A DNA stretch of 64,000 nucleotides, taken from positions 1,798,001 to 1,862,000 of the forward strand of contig NZ_JAACJE010000001.1 in NCBI RefSeq assembly GCF_010020825.1, written 5' to 3'. The notes under the pieces are model-generated. The model saw only the letters and a program-made list of their open reading frames with translations. It made no database searches and was not told where the DNA came from. Numbering within the stretch: position 1 is the first letter of the stretch; every line of letters begins with the position of its first letter. Shown piece by piece: positions 1 to 9,762 of the stretch. The DNA is from Acidovorax sp. 210-6. Its GTDB lineage: Bacteria; Pseudomonadota; Gammaproteobacteria; Burkholderiales; Burkholderiaceae_C. The translations under genes were made by a program, and so were the position numbers.

Positions 1-1383
1 GAGAGCCTGCAACTGTTTGACCCGCTGACGGGCCGCGTGCGCCAGAGTATTCCGCGCTTCACCGTGTACCCCAGCAGCCACTACGTCACGCCGCGCGATC
101 AGGTGCTGCTGGCGGTCGAATCCATCAAGGCCGAGTTGGCAGAGAGACTGAAGCAACTGCTGGCCGACGGCAAGCTCGTGGAGGCCCAACGCCTGGAGCA
201 GCGCACGCGCTTTGACCTGGAGATGCTCAGCGAAGTGGGGCACTGCAAGGGCATCGAGAACTACTCGCGCCACCTGTCGGGCAGCCAGCCGGGCGAAGCA
301 CCCAGCACGCTGACCGACTATTTGCCACGCGATGCGATCATGTTCCTGGACGAGAGCCACCAGATGATTGGCCAGCTCAACGCCATGTACAACGGCGACC
401 GCCAGCGCAAGACCACGCTGGTGGAATACGGCTTTCGGCTGCCCAGCGCGCTGGACAACCGGCCGCTCAAGTTCGAGGAGTTCGAGCAGCGCATGCGCCA
501 GGTGGTGTTCGTCTCGGCCACGCCGGCCGACTACGAGAAGCAGCACGCAGGCCAGGTGGTGGAGCAAGTGGTTCGGCCCACGGGCCTGGTGGACCCCGAG
601 GTGGAGGTGCGCCCTGCCACCCATCAGGTGGACGATGTGCTGCAGGAGATCCGCATTCGCAGCGAGCGGCGCGAGCGCGTGCTTGTGACCACGCTGACCA
701 AGCGCATGGCCGAGCAGCTCACCGACTACCTCACCGACAACGGTGTGAAGGTGCGTTACCTGCATTCCGATGTGGACACGGTGGAGCGCGTGGAAATCAT
801 CCGCGACTTGCGCCTGGGCGCATTCGACGTGCTGGTGGGCATCAACCTGCTGCGCGAGGGCCTGGACATCCCCGAGGTGTCGCTGGTGGCCATTCTGGAT
901 GCGGACAAGGAGGGCTTTTTGCGTTCCGAACGCAGCCTGATCCAGACCATCGGCCGCGCGGCGCGCAACCTCTCAGGCAAGGCGATTCTGTACGCCGACC
1001 GGGTGACCGACTCCATGGCGCGGGCCATCGGCGAAACCGAGCGCCGGCGCGCCAGGCAGATTGCCTTCAACGCCGAGCATGGCATCACACCGCGCAGCAT
1101 CGTCAAGCAGGTGCGCGACCTGATCGATGGGGTGTACAGCGAGAAGGCCGGCAAGGACGCCGAGCGCCTGGAGCAGGAGGCGCTGCAGCGCGCGCGCGTG
1201 GAGGACATGTCCGAGAAAGACATTGCCCGCGAGATCAAGCGCCTGGAGAAGCAGATGCTGGAACACGCGCGCAACCTCGAATTCGAGCAGGCGGCGCGCG
1301 TGCGCGACCAGTTGGCGCGCCTCAAGGACCAGGCGTTTGGTGCCCATGGGCAGGACAATGTCCCCAGGCTTGCTGAGGAATAA
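1..1383 (+). CDS. uvrB: UvrABC system protein B, 3' part
   Basis: C-terminal two thirds of UvrB, the damage-verifying helicase-like subunit of nucleotide excision repair; the frame is open at base 1, so the 5' end lies outside the window and about 460 residues are visible. The fragment starts just before the [10 protein letters not shown] segment and continues through the second helicase lobe, with [14 protein letters not shown], the [16 protein letters not shown] motif V region and the QTIGRAARN motif VI. It ends in a UVR domain (about the last 45 residues, [19 protein letters not shown]) that contacts UvrC. The stop is TAA at 1381. No terminator is visible before the isc promoter. Confidence 0.97.
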   Translation, partial: ESLQLFDPLTGRVRQSIPRFTVYPSSHYVTPRDQVLLAVESIKAELAERLKQLLADGKLVEAQRLEQRTRFDLEMLSEVGHCKGIENYSRHLSGSQPGEAPSTLTDYLPRDAIMFLDESHQMIGQLNAMYNGDRQRKTTLVEYGFRLPSALDNRPLKFEEFEQRMRQVVFVSATPADYEKQHAGQVVEQVVRPTGLVDPEVEVRPATHQVDDVLQEIRIRSERRERVLVTTLTKRMAEQLTDYLTDNGVKVRYLHSDVDTVERVEIIRDLRLGAFDVLVGINLLREGLDIPEVSLVAILDADKEGFLRSERSLIQTIGRAARNLSGKAILYADRVTDSMARAIGETERRRARQIAFNAEHGITPRSIVKQVRDLIDGVYSEKAGKDAERLEQEALQRARVEDMSEKDIAREIKRLEKQMLEHARNLEFEQAARVRDQLARLKDQAFGAHGQDNVPRLAEE

Positions 1384-1428
1384 CAGGGTATTGCAACTTT
1401 TGCGACGAATTGCGACCAAAGAGTTTAC

Positions 1429-1463
1429 TTACCCGACCAAAATAATCTGGAATCTGGTACAAT
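1429..1463 (+). promoter_or_regulatory. Isc promoter with IscR type-1 site
   Basis: Bases 1429-1453 match 20 of 25 positions of the E. coli type-1 IscR consensus (ATASYYGACTRWWWYAGTCRRSTAT), by hand alignment. A -10 box TACAAT follows at 1458-1463, and the site covers the expected -35 position, as at E. coli iscR. This suggests autorepression by [2Fe-2S]-IscR. The transcript would start near 1470, leaving a leader of about 140 nt before iscR. Confidence 0.75.
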
Positions 1464-1611
1464 TTGCCACACAAACAGAACAAAACCCACGCAAATGAAG
1501 GGTCTGCCAATCCGCGGGGCGGGGCAGAAAAAAGGGCGGAGACGGGACCTGCAGGCCATGAACCTTGCGGGCAATTCATGAACCAACAAGCCACACAACA
1601 AGGAGCTTGCG

Positions 1612-2148
1612 ATGCGTCTCACCACCAAAGGCCGTTTTGCGGTCACCGCCATGATCGACCTGGCCCTGCGCCAGAACAATGGGCCTGTCACCCTGGCCGC
1701 CATCAGCCAACGCCAGCGTATTTCGCTGTCGTACCTGGAACAGCTCTTTGGCAAGCTGCGCCGCCATGAACTGGTCGAGTCCACCCGGGGCCCGGGGGGC
1801 GGCTACACCTTGGCGCGCAAGGCGGCTGAAATCACCATTGCCGACATCATCGTCTCGGTCGATGAGCCCATTGACGCCACCCAGTGCGGCGGCAAGGAAA
1901 ACTGCGGTGGCGATGGCAGCCGCTGCATGACCCACGACCTGTGGGCCACCCTCAACCAGCGTGTGGTCGAGTTTTTGGACTCTGTCACGTTGCAAAAGCT
2001 GGTGGACGACCAACTGGCCCGCGGCCTGCAGGTGGAAGACAAGCCGGCAGCGCGCCGTGCCATCTCCACCACGCCGGTGGTCAAACCCATCCGCGTCAAC
2101 GCGCCCAATTCCGTGTTTGCCCTGGGCAACGTTTTCGCCAAATCCTGA
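1612..2148 (+). CDS. iscR: Fe-S cluster assembly regulator IscR
   Basis: Rrf2-family repressor, 178 residues. The winged helix-turn-helix occupies about residues 1-75 (RLTTKGRFAVTAMIDLA; ISLSYLEQLFGKLRR). The cluster ligands are C92, C98, C105 and H108, one residue wider than the C92/C98/C104/H107 spacing of E. coli. As the family is known, the holo form represses the isc operon and the apo form acts at type-2 sites. The start is supported by AAGGAG 6 bases upstream. It is the first gene of the operon and lies downstream of a matching IscR site. Confidence 0.96.
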   Translation: MRLTTKGRFAVTAMIDLALRQNNGPVTLAAISQRQRISLSYLEQLFGKLRRHELVESTRGPGGGYTLARKAAEITIADIIVSVDEPIDATQCGGKENCGGDGSRCMTHDLWATLNQRVVEFLDSVTLQKLVDDQLARGLQVEDKPAARRAISTTPVVKPIRVNAPNSVFALGNVFAKS

Positions 2149-2264
2149 TTGACCTGCAGGCCGGATGAAGGCCCCCACGGCCATCAGGGTCGTGCGTGCC
2201 TTTGCCTGCGGCAGACTGCACTAGCGTCGAGAATTGCCAGCCAGAACCCCACACTGAGCCAGCC

Positions 2265-3485
2265 ATGGACATGACACCGCACTTTCCCATCTATCTTGAC
2301 TATGGCGCTACCACGCCGGTCGATCCGCGCGTAGCGGACGCCATGATCCCCTGGTTGCGCGAGCATTTCGGCAACCCCGCATCGCGCAGCCACGCCTGGG
2401 GCTGGGAGGCGGAGGAGGCCGTCGAGAAGGCTCGCACCCAGGTGGCCGACCTGATCGGCGCCGACCCGCGCGAGATCGTCTGGACCAGCGGTGCCACCGA
2501 ATCCAACAACCTCGCCATCAAGGGCGCGGGCCATTTCTACCAAGGCAAGGGCAAGCACCTCGTCACCGTCAAGACCGAGCACAAGGCTGTGCTCGACACC
2601 ATGCGCGAGATGGAGCGCCAAGGCTTTGAGGTTACCTACCTCGAAGTGCAGGAAAACGGTCTGCTTGACCTGGATGCCTTCAAGGCGGCCCTGCGTCCGG
2701 ACACGATTCTGGTCAGCGTCATGTTCGTGAACAACGAGATCGGCGTGATCCAGGACATTCCCGCCATCGGCGCGATGTGCCGTGAGAAGGGCATCCTCCT
2801 CCACGTGGATGCAGCCCAGGCCACCGGCAAGGTGGAGATTGACCTCAAGACCCTGCCTGTCGATTTGATGAGCCTGGCCTCGCACAAGACCTACGGGCCC
2901 AAGGGCATTGGTGCCTTGTACGTGCGCCGCAAGCCGCGCGTGCGCCTGGAGGCGCAAATGCACGGTGGTGGCCATGAGCGCGGCATGCGTTCGGGCACGC
3001 TGCCCACCCACCAGATCGTGGGCATGGGCGAGGCCTTCCGCCTGGCGCGCGAGGAAATGGCGCAAGACCTGGCCAAGGCCCGTGCGCTGCAAAAGCGCCT
3101 GCTGGACGGGCTGAGCGACCTCGAGCAGGTGTTCGTCAATGGCGACCTGACGCGTCGTGTGCCGCACAACCTGAACATGAGCTTCAACTACGTTGAGGGC
3201 GAGTCGCTGATCATGGGCATCAAGGGCCTGGCGGTGTCGTCGGGTTCTGCCTGCACATCGGCCAGTCTGGAGCCCAGCTATGTGCTGCGCGCCCTGGGCC
3301 GCAGCGACGAGCTTGCCCACAGCAGCCTGCGCATGACCATTGGCCGTTTCACCACCGAGGAAGAGATCGACTACGCGATTGCCACCATCCGCGAGAACGT
3401 GGCCAAGCTGCGCGAGTTGAGCCCCCTGTGGGAGATGTACCAGGACGGCGTGGATCTCAATTCCATCCAGTGGGCTGCCCATTGA
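2265..3485 (+). CDS. iscS: Cysteine desulfurase IscS
   Basis: PLP-dependent cysteine desulfurase that supplies sulfur to IscU and other acceptors; 406 residues from the ATG at 2265 (E. coli 404). The N-terminus [16 protein letters not shown] matches the family, which argues against the longer upstream TTG frame at 2196. The PLP lysine is in [12 protein letters not shown] and the catalytic persulfide cysteine is in [14 protein letters not shown]. The Shine-Dalgarno is weak. It lies 116 bases after iscR and 39 before iscU, in the conserved isc order. Confidence 0.97.
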   Translation: MDMTPHFPIYLDYGATTPVDPRVADAMIPWLREHFGNPASRSHAWGWEAEEAVEKARTQVADLIGADPREIVWTSGATESNNLAIKGAGHFYQGKGKHLVTVKTEHKAVLDTMREMERQGFEVTYLEVQENGLLDLDAFKAALRPDTILVSVMFVNNEIGVIQDIPAIGAMCREKGILLHVDAAQATGKVEIDLKTLPVDLMSLASHKTYGPKGIGALYVRRKPRVRLEAQMHGGGHERGMRSGTLPTHQIVGMGEAFRLAREEMAQDLAKARALQKRLLDGLSDLEQVFVNGDLTRRVPHNLNMSFNYVEGESLIMGIKGLAVSSGSACTSASLEPSYVLRALGRSDELAHSSLRMTIGRFTTEEEIDYAIATIRENVAKLRELSPLWEMYQDGVDLNSIQWAAH

Positions 3486-3524
3486 GGCCGCACCCCACCG
3501 CAACCCATCGATGAGGTAAACACC

Positions 3525-3923
3525 ATGGCTTACTCCGAAAAAGTGATTGACCATTACGAGCACCCGCGCAATGTGGGCTCGTTCGACAAGGGCGACGACA
3601 GCGTGGGCACCGGCATGGTCGGTGCGCCTGCCTGCGGCGACGTGATGAAGCTGCAGATCAAGGTCAACCCCGAGACGGGCGTGATCGAGGACGCGCGCTT
3701 CAAGACCTACGGATGTGGCTCGGCCATCGCCTCGTCGTCGCTGGTGACCGAATGGGTCAAGGGCAAGACGCTGGACGAGGCCGCGGCGCTCAAGAACAGC
3801 CAGATCGCTGAAGAGCTGGCGCTTCCGCCGGTCAAGATCCACTGCTCCATCCTGGCCGAAGACGCCATCAAGGCAGCTGTCAACGACTACCGCACCAAAC
3901 ACGCCAGCACCACGGCGGCATGA
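3525..3923 (+). CDS. iscU: Fe-S cluster scaffold IscU
   Basis: Scaffold on which [2Fe-2S] clusters are built; 132 residues. The three ligand cysteines are C37 (GAPACGD), C64 (YGCGSA) and C107 (KIHCSI). The LPPVK motif recognised by the HscA chaperone is at residues 100-104. D39 next to the first cysteine is conserved. It has a good ribosome site (GATGAGG) and lies 6 bases before iscA. Confidence 0.97.
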   Translation: MAYSEKVIDHYEHPRNVGSFDKGDDSVGTGMVGAPACGDVMKLQIKVNPETGVIEDARFKTYGCGSAIASSSLVTEWVKGKTLDEAAALKNSQIAEELALPPVKIHCSILAEDAIKAAVNDYRTKHASTTAA

Positions 3924-3929
3924 GACACC

Positions 3930-4253
3930 ATGGCCATCACAATGACTGAAGCGGCAGCCCGGCATGTCAGCCGTTACCTGTCGCGCAGGGGCAAGGGACT
4001 GGGCGTGCGCTTGGGTGTCAAGACCAGCGGCTGCTCGGGCCTGGCCTACAAGCTCGAGTATGTGGACGAAGCCGAGCCCGGAGACATCGTTTTTGAGCAG
4101 CATGGCGTCAAACTGCTGATCGACCCCAAGAGCCTGGCCTACATCGACGGCACGGAACTCGACTTCGTCCGCGAAGGCTTGAACGAGGGCTTTCGCTTCA
4201 GCAACCCCAACGAGCGCGACCGCTGCGGCTGCGGCGAGAGCTTCCGGGTCTGA
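3930..4253 (+). CDS. iscA: Fe-S assembly A-type carrier IscA
   Basis: A-type carrier/scaffold, 107 residues as in E. coli. The three invariant cysteines are at C35 ([10 protein letters not shown]), C99 and C101 (RCGCGESF). It follows iscU directly and precedes hscB. The protein is thought to deliver iron or [4Fe-4S] clusters to targets. The ATG start at 3930 fits the family N-terminus. Confidence 0.96.
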   Translation: MAITMTEAAARHVSRYLSRRGKGLGVRLGVKTSGCSGLAYKLEYVDEAEPGDIVFEQHGVKLLIDPKSLAYIDGTELDFVREGLNEGFRFSNPNERDRCGCGESFRV

Positions 4254-4271
4254 GCGGCTGCGGGCTTTGAT

Positions 4272-4790
4272 GTGAACCTGCAGTCGGACGATTTCACGCT
4301 GTTTGGCCTGCCCCGGCGCTTTGCGCAGGAGCGGGCCGACATTGATGCGCGCTGGAAGGATCTGCAGCGCCAGGCGCACCCCGATCGCCACGCCCAGCAT
4401 GGCACGGCGGCGCAGCGCGTGGCCATGCAGTGGTCAGTGCGCATCAATGAAGCCTACCAGCGCCTCAAGGACCCGCTCAAGCGCGCTGCCTATCTGTGCG
4501 AACTGGGCGGTGCCCCCATTGGTGCCGAGGACAACACGGCCATGCCTGCCGCCTTTCTGATGCAGCAGATGGAGTGGCGCGAAGCGCTGGACGAGGCGCA
4601 AGGCGCGAGCGACATCGACGCCCTGGATGCCCAGGTGCGTGCGGCCCGCCAGCAGGCCCTGGCACGCTGCGGCGAACTTCTGGACGGTGCGCAGGACTAC
4701 GCTGCGGCCGCAGCCCAGGTGCGGGCGCTGATGTTCATCGAGCGTTTTGCGCGCGACATCGATCGCCGCCTGGAACAACTGGGACAATAG
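4272..4790 (+). CDS. hscB: Fe-S co-chaperone HscB
   Basis: J-domain co-chaperone, 172 residues, that brings IscU to HscA and stimulates its ATPase. The HPD tripeptide is at residues 36-38 (RQAHPDRHA) within the N-terminal J domain; the C-terminal half is the three-helix IscU-binding domain. The start is GTG at 4272, because the overlapping ATG at 4269 is followed at once by a TGA. It has the position and length expected for HscB. Confidence 0.95.
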   Translation: MNLQSDDFTLFGLPRRFAQERADIDARWKDLQRQAHPDRHAQHGTAAQRVAMQWSVRINEAYQRLKDPLKRAAYLCELGGAPIGAEDNTAMPAAFLMQQMEWREALDEAQGASDIDALDAQVRAARQQALARCGELLDGAQDYAAAAAQVRALMFIERFARDIDRRLEQLGQ

Positions 4791-4858
4791 CGCCCGCATC
4801 CATCCGCCGACTGCCATCTGACCAGTGCAGCGGCTTTTCACAGAATTACCAAGCACTC

Positions 4859-6721
4859 ATGGCGCTGCTGCAGATTTCCGAACCCGGCCAATCGGCCGAT
4901 CCCCACCAGCGTCGCATTGCCGTGGGCATAGACCTGGGCACCACGCACTCGCTGGTCGCTGCCGTGCGCCATGGCATGGCCGAATGCCTGCCCGACGAAG
5001 AGGGCCGGGTGCTGTTGCCCTCGGTGGTGCGGTACCTTGCCGGAGGCGGGCGGCAGATCGGTCACAGTGCTGTGCAATTGCAGGAGCAGGACGCAGCCAA
5101 CACCATTGCATCGGCCAAACGCCTGATGGGGCGGGGGCGAGGCGACATCGCCGGTGCGCAGCAACTGCCCTACGCCTTGGTGGATTCCGAGCACGGCGGC
5201 ATGGTGGGCATCGCCACGGCGGACGGCATCAAGTCGCCTGTGGAAGTCAGCGCCGAAATCCTGGCCAAGCTGCGCCAGCGCGCCGAAGATACCTTCAACG
5301 AAGACCTGTACGGCGCGGTCATCACCGTGCCGGCCTACTTTGACGATGCCCAGCGCCAGGCCACCAAGGACGCCGCACAACTTGCGGGCCTGAACCTGCT
5401 GCGTCTCATCAATGAGCCCACGGCAGCGGCCATAGCCTACGGGCTGGACAACGCCAGCGAAGGCATTTACGCCGTGTACGACCTGGGTGGAGGCACGTTC
5501 GACATTTCCATCCTGCGGCTCGCGCAGGGCGTGTTCGAGGTGCTCGCCACCGGAGGTGACTCCGCCCTGGGCGGTGACGACTACGATGCCGCGCTCGCGC
5601 AATGGGTGCTGGCCCAGCAGGGCGTGCAGGTGCAGTCTGCGGCCGACAAGGCCGCTGTGCGTGCGGCAGCACGCGCCTGCAAGGAAGCGTTGAGTGCTAC
5701 TGAAATAGTAGCGTTCAGCGCAGAATTGGTGGGCGCTAGCGTTCAATTTAATGTTAAAAAATCAGATTTTGAAGCTGTGACGGCACCGTTGACCGCGCGC
5801 TCCATGGCCGCGGTACGCCGCACCTTGCGCGACGCTGGCCTGCAACCCGACGAAGTGCAAGGTGTGGTCATGGTGGGCGGCTCCACACGCATGCCGCAGG
5901 TGCGCCAGGCGGTGGCGCAGTTCTTTGGCCGCGAGCCGCTGATCAACCTCAATCCCGACGAGGTAGTGGCCTTGGGCGCTGCCATCCAGGCCAACCAGTT
6001 GGCGGGCAACAATGCCAATGGCGACCTGCTGCTGCTGGACGTGATCCCGCTGTCGCTGGGCATAGAAACCATGGGCGGGCTGGTGGAGCGCATCGTCTCG
6101 CGCAACGAAACCATTCCCACGGCCAAGGCACAGGATTTCACCACCTACAAGGACGGGCAGACCGCCATGGCCATCCATGTGCTGCAGGGCGAGCGCGACC
6201 TGGTGCAGGACTGCCGCAGTCTGGCCCGCTTTGAGCTGCGCGGCATTCCTCCCATGGCAGCCGGTGCAGCGCGCATCCGCGTCACCTTCACCATCGATGC
6301 CGACGGCTTGCTCAACGTGAGCGCAAAGGAGCAGACCAGTGGCGTGGAAGCGCGTGTGGACGTCAAGCCCAGCTACGGCCTGAGCGACGAGCAGATCGCA
6401 CGCATGCTGCAAGAGAGCTTTGCCACCGCCCAGCAAGACATCCAGGCCCGAGCGCTGGCCGAGGCGCGCGTGGAGGCCGACCGCATGCTGCTGGCCACGC
6501 AAAGCGCGCTGGACGCTGATGGCGACCTGCTCAGCGACGACGAGCGCACCCATATCGATGCGCTCATGCAAGCCTTGCGCCTGCAAGCTGCAGTGGCCGA
6601 CGCCCCGGCCCTGGAGGCCGCAACCCAGGCCCTGGCCAAGGGCACCGAGGCCTTTGCCGCGCAGCGCATGAACCGCGGCATCCGCAAGGCCCTGGCGGGC
6701 CAGAATGTGCGGACCCTGTAA
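4859..6721 (+). CDS. hscA: Hsp70-type chaperone HscA
   Basis: Specialised Hsp70 that releases clusters from IscU; 620 residues from the ATG at 4859 (E. coli 616). An upstream extension of the frame overlaps hscB and is rejected. ATPase motifs are [42 protein letters not shown] and [13 protein letters not shown]. The substrate-binding domain begins near [14 protein letters not shown]. Residues of about 279-296 ([17 protein letters not shown]) are encoded by a copy of the dispersed palindromic repeat, placed in a variable part of the ATPase domain. The frame stays open, so the chaperone is presumably functional. Confidence 0.96.
   Translation: MALLQISEPGQSADPHQRRIAVGIDLGTTHSLVAAVRHGMAECLPDEEGRVLLPSVVRYLAGGGRQIGHSAVQLQEQDAANTIASAKRLMGRGRGDIAGAQQLPYALVDSEHGGMVGIATADGIKSPVEVSAEILAKLRQRAEDTFNEDLYGAVITVPAYFDDAQRQATKDAAQLAGLNLLRLINEPTAAAIAYGLDNASEGIYAVYDLGGGTFDISILRLAQGVFEVLATGGDSALGGDDYDAALAQWVLAQQGVQVQSAADKAAVRAAARACKEALSATEIVAFSAELVGASVQFNVKKSDFEAVTAPLTARSMAAVRRTLRDAGLQPDEVQGVVMVGGSTRMPQVRQAVAQFFGREPLINLNPDEVVALGAAIQANQLAGNNANGDLLLLDVIPLSLGIETMGGLVERIVSRNETIPTAKAQDFTTYKDGQTAMAIHVLQGERDLVQDCRSLARFELRGIPPMAAGAARIRVTFTIDADGLLNVSAKEQTSGVEARVDVKPSYGLSDEQIARMLQESFATAQQDIQARALAEARVEADRMLLATQSALDADGDLLSDDERTHIDALMQALRLQAAVADAPALEAATQALAKGTEAFAAQRMNRGIRKALAGQNVRTL
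5694..5744. repeat. Dispersed palindromic repeat 1, copy a (within hscA)
   Basis: Contains GTGCTACTGAAATAGTAGC and GGGCGCTAGCG, the inverted halves typical of the repeat. It is markedly more A+T-rich than the surrounding hscA codons and lies in frame. Confidence 0.6.
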
Positions 6722-6745
6722 AAAAACTTGATCGTTCCACGCGCC

Positions 6746-7084
6746 ATGCCCGTCATCAAAATCCTGCCCCACGCCGAGTACTGCCCCCAGGGCGCTGAAA
6801 TCACCGCTCCGGCCGGAACCTCCATCTGCGAGGCTTTGCTCGACAACCACATCGCCATCGAGCACGCATGCGACATGAGCTGCGCCTGCACCACCTGCCA
6901 CGTGATCGTGCGTGAGGGCTATGCCTCACTCAACGAGGCGGAAGAAGAGGAAGAAGACTTGCTCGATCGCGCCTGGGGCCTGGAGCCGCAATCGCGCCTG
7001 TCGTGCCAGGCCATCCTGGCGCAGCAGAACGTGACCATCGAGATCCCCAAGTACACCATCAACCACGCCAAGGAAAACCACTGA
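6746..7084 (+). CDS. fdx: ISC system [2Fe-2S] ferredoxin
   Basis: Adrenodoxin-type ferredoxin of 112 residues that gives electrons to the Isc machinery. The ligand cysteines are C42, C48, C51 (ACDMSCACTTC) and C87 (RLSCQA). The start is ATG at 6746; a TTG six codons upstream is possible but less likely. The gene follows hscA by 24 bases. Its stop overlaps the dnaQ start by one base (TGATG). No iscX follows, unlike E. coli. Confidence 0.95.
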   Translation: MPVIKILPHAEYCPQGAEITAPAGTSICEALLDNHIAIEHACDMSCACTTCHVIVREGYASLNEAEEEEEDLLDRAWGLEPQSRLSCQAILAQQNVTIEIPKYTINHAKENH

Positions 7085-7797
7085 TGGCGCGGCAGGTTGT
7101 CTTCGATACCGAAACCACGGGCCTGTCGGCCGAGAACGGCGACCGCATCCTGGAGATAGGGTGCGTGGAGTTGCTGCACCGCAAGCTCACCGGGCGAAGG
7201 CTGCACCTGTACATCAACCCGGAGCGCGAGAGCGAAGAGGGCGCCCTGCGCGTGCACGGCCTGACCACCGAGTTCCTCAGCGACAAGCCCAAGTTCGCGG
7301 AAGTGGCCGACCAGATTCTGGACTTCATGCGCGATGCGGAAATCATCATCCACAACGCTGCGTTCGACGTCGGCTTCATCAATAAGGAGCTGGAGCGGCT
7401 GAATCTGCCCCCACTGGCCAGCCATGTGGCGGGCATTGTCGATACGCTGGCGCTGGCCAAGGAAATGTTCCCCGGCAAGCGCAACTCGCTCGATGCACTG
7501 TGCGACCGCCTGGGCGTGGACAACTCGGCCCGCACCTTGCATGGCGCACTGCTTGATGCCGAGCTGCTCGCCGATGTGTACATCTGCCTCACGCGTGGGC
7601 AGGACGCGCTGCTCATCGCCGACGATGCCGGCGACACAGGCGGCGGCCCCAGGGCGGCCAGCATCGACCTGAGTGGTCTGCATCTGCCCGTGCTGCAGGC
7701 CAATGATCAGGAGCTGGCAGCGCACGAAGCCCTGCTGGCGCAGCTCGACAAGGAGAGCAAAGGCAAAACAGTGTGGCGCAAGCTGCAAACCGCCTGA
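7084..7797 (+). CDS. dnaQ: DNA polymerase III epsilon subunit (3'-5' exonuclease)
   Basis: Proofreading subunit, 237 residues. Exo I is VVFDTETTGL (D8, E10), Exo II is in IIIHNAAFDVGF, and Exo III is LHGALLDAELLADVY. The C-terminal tail that binds the alpha subunit is present (LAQLDKESKGKTVWRKL). It is translationally coupled to fdx by a one-base overlap, so it appears to be cotranscribed with the isc operon, an unusual partner for a replication gene. Confidence 0.95.
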   Translation: MARQVVFDTETTGLSAENGDRILEIGCVELLHRKLTGRRLHLYINPERESEEGALRVHGLTTEFLSDKPKFAEVADQILDFMRDAEIIIHNAAFDVGFINKELERLNLPPLASHVAGIVDTLALAKEMFPGKRNSLDALCDRLGVDNSARTLHGALLDAELLADVYICLTRGQDALLIADDAGDTGGGPRAASIDLSGLHLPVLQANDQELAAHEALLAQLDKESKGKTVWRKLQTA

Positions 7798-7834
7798 AAG
7801 CTGTGCCATAATAGCGGGCTGTCGCAACGACAAC

Positions 7835-7909
7835 GGGTGATTAGCTCAGCGGTAGAGCACTGCCTTCACACGGCAGGGGTCACATGTTCGATCCATGTAT
7901 CACCCACCA
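7835..7909 (+). tRNA. tRNA-Val (CAC), copy 1
   Basis: 75 nt with CCA encoded. The acceptor stem pairs GGGTGAT with ATCACCC. The anticodon arm is CTGCC-TTCACAC-GGCAG, giving anticodon CAC (valine). A CATAAT box at 7807-7812 is a plausible -10 element. Confidence 0.96.
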
Positions 7910-7946
7910 GCGTTTCGTGGCATTGCTCACTTCGAGCAGTGCCAAT

Positions 7947-8021
7947 GGGTGATTAGCTCAGCGGTAGAGCACTGCCTTCACACGGCAGGGGTCACATGTT
8001 CGATCCATGTATCACCCACCA
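7947..8021 (+). tRNA. tRNA-Val (CAC), copy 2
   Basis: Identical in sequence to the tRNA at 7835-7909, after a 37-nt spacer that can itself fold (GGCATTGCTC pairing with GAGCAGTGCC, one mismatch). It is followed by a strong terminator, so both tRNAs probably come from one transcript. Confidence 0.96.
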
Positions 8022-8037
8022 ATTTGCGTTTGCATGC

Positions 8038-8072
8038 AAGGGCCTGAGAGAAATCTCAGGCCCTTTGTCATT
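8038..8072 (+). terminator. Terminator of the tRNA-Val pair
   Basis: Perfect 10-bp stem GGGCCTGAGA / TCTCAGGCCC with a GAAA loop. It is flanked by AA/TT and followed by a T-rich tail (TTTGTCATTT). Confidence 0.85.
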
Positions 8073-8220
8073 TCAGCTATCAAAGGATTGGCACTTCAGT
8101 GCAACTGCAATTGGCGGGGGGGCGGGCTTCGAGCGCTTGGTCAGTTGGGATGTGGGTCCAGGCGCATGTCTGATGTGGTGGCCCAAAGAGAGGTGTGATG
8201 CGCCAAAGGCATGGCATACA

Positions 8221-8254
8221 AAGCAAAAAGCGCCCCGAGAGGCGCTTTTTGCTT
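8221..8254 (-). terminator. Terminator of tRNA-Ser (bidirectional)
   Basis: Perfect 14-bp inverted repeat AAGCAAAAAGCGCC / GGCGCTTTTTGCTT around a 6-base loop. It gives a T run on either strand. It lies directly downstream of the minus-strand tRNA-Ser. Confidence 0.85.
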
Positions 8255-8259
8255 GCTTA

Positions 8260-8350
<91 letters not shown>

Positions 8351-8360
8351 TAAGCCCTCC

Positions 8361-8366
8361 ATTATA
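8361..8366 (-). promoter_or_regulatory. -10 box of the tRNA-Ser promoter
   Basis: A perfect TATAAT on the minus strand, ending 10 bases before the tRNA 5' end at 8350. I found no convincing -35 element 16-18 bases upstream. Confidence 0.5.
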
Positions 8367-8452
8367 GCCGATGATGGAGGTGATTCCTTGGGAAGTGAAG
8401 GCAAGGGGAAAAATCTTTTGGATAGAGCGCCTGCGCCGTCGAGGCAGATCGC

Positions 8453-9676
8453 TCAAGGTGCGGGCGTGTTGGTCTTGTGGGTCGTCGATGGATGGTGCGC
8501 TGACGCCAGGGTCTCCAGTTCCACGGGGGCAACCACGGTTCTGTTGCGCCCCATGTGCTTGGCCTGGTACAGAGCGCGGTCGGTCTGGCGCAAGAGGGTG
8601 TCCAGCGCAAGGGTCTTGCCTGCGGGCATGCAGGCGAGGCCCATGCTTGCTGTGACAGGGGCTCCAATGCTGGCAATGGGTGTGTCGGCCAGCTTTTGCC
8701 GCAGCTTGTTGGCCAGGTGCAGGGCGTCTGCGGCAGAGGTGTCTGGCAGGAGCAACATGAACTCTTCACCGCCAAAGCGGGCGATTCGGTCGGTCTGGCG
8801 CACGGCATGTGTCATCAACTCCGCCACGTTCCGTAGCACATCGTCCCCGGCGGGGTGACCGAATCTGTCGTTGATGGTCTTGAAGTGATCGAGATCGATC
8901 ATCAGAAGCGACAACGCACTGTGGTTGCGCCGGGTGCGTGCCAGTTCTTCCTCTGCCAGCCGAACAAACTCTCTGCGGTTGAGCAGGCCGGTCAGGGGGT
9001 CCCGTGTCGCCAGGGTCTCCAGTTCAGCGCGTTGGCGTTCCAGTTGCTGGTTGGATTCCTCCAGCGCCCGCTGCAGCAGTTCTGCCTGAACATAGCGTCG
9101 CCACAGCAGGATGCTCACAAGCAGGGACAGGGCGCTGGCTGAGGCGGCATTCATGCGGTTGGTGGCGAGCAGCGCCGCGTTGTCTGTAGTCCAGCCCAGT
9201 GCCAAGGCCAATGCGCACCATCCGAGCGCCAGGATCACCAGCGTCGAAAGCGGGCGCAGCAGGAACACGATGGAGATGCCCACCGCTGCATTGATGAAGG
9301 CATTGATGTTCGTACTGATGGCCTGGTCCATCAGGGTCAGTGCTACCGCCCAGGCCAGGATCAGCACGGAAACGCCTTCCGGCAGGAACTTGAGTGCCAG
9401 CCGTGGAGCCGCATTTTTTTGTGCGTACCAGGTGAGCAGCCCTGCTGCCGACATGACGACGGCCATGGCTCCATGGGCTGCAGTGATCTGGCTTGCCCAG
9501 GTGCTGCGTTGTGCATCATCAAAACGCAGCAGCGCAAAGACCAGCACATGCAGCAGGTTCAGGGCCACCACGGCCCAGGAGGCCACACCGAGCACCTGCA
9601 GGTTGCGCCGGTATGCGGCGTCCTGCACCAGCAGGTCTTCAGCGGCCCAGCGCCGCAGCGTATCGGAAAAGAGCAT
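8453..9676 (-). CDS. Membrane diguanylate cyclase (GGDEF)
   Basis: 407 residues. About six predicted membrane helices fill residues 25-190, a short coiled coil follows (ALEESNQQLERQRAELETLA), then a GGDEF domain from about residue 230. The active-site loop is GGEEF (RFGGEEFMLLLP), which is catalytically competent. An RQTD motif five residues before it matches the RxxD inhibitory site, so product inhibition by c-di-GMP is likely. The membrane sensor resembles no named family that I recognise. It stands alone between tRNA-Ser and the SPFH gene. Confidence 0.9.
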   Translation of the reverse strand: MLFSDTLRRWAAEDLLVQDAAYRRNLQVLGVASWAVVALNLLHVLVFALLRFDDAQRSTWASQITAAHGAMAVVMSAAGLLTWYAQKNAAPRLALKFLPEGVSVLILAWAVALTLMDQAISTNINAFINAAVGISIVFLLRPLSTLVILALGWCALALALGWTTDNAALLATNRMNAASASALSLLVSILLWRRYVQAELLQRALEESNQQLERQRAELETLATRDPLTGLLNRREFVRLAEEELARTRRNHSALSLLMIDLDHFKTINDRFGHPAGDDVLRNVAELMTHAVRQTDRIARFGGEEFMLLLPDTSAADALHLANKLRQKLADTPIASIGAPVTASMGLACMPAGKTLALDTLLRQTDRALYQAKHMGRNRTVVAPVELETLASAHHPSTTHKTNTPAP

Positions 9677-9762
9677 GGGTTCCGATCATTCGGGTCGGCC
9701 TTGCACCGGCATTACATGGAGCAGGGCATGGTGTCATCGCCCATTCGGCACGCGGGTCTGGC

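Noticed and set aside
2184-4400. 738-residue open frame on the minus strand across iscS-iscA
   Set aside because: Antisense shadow of well-identified genes in high-GC DNA; the product has no recognisable domain and is His/Ala/Gly/Leu-rich.
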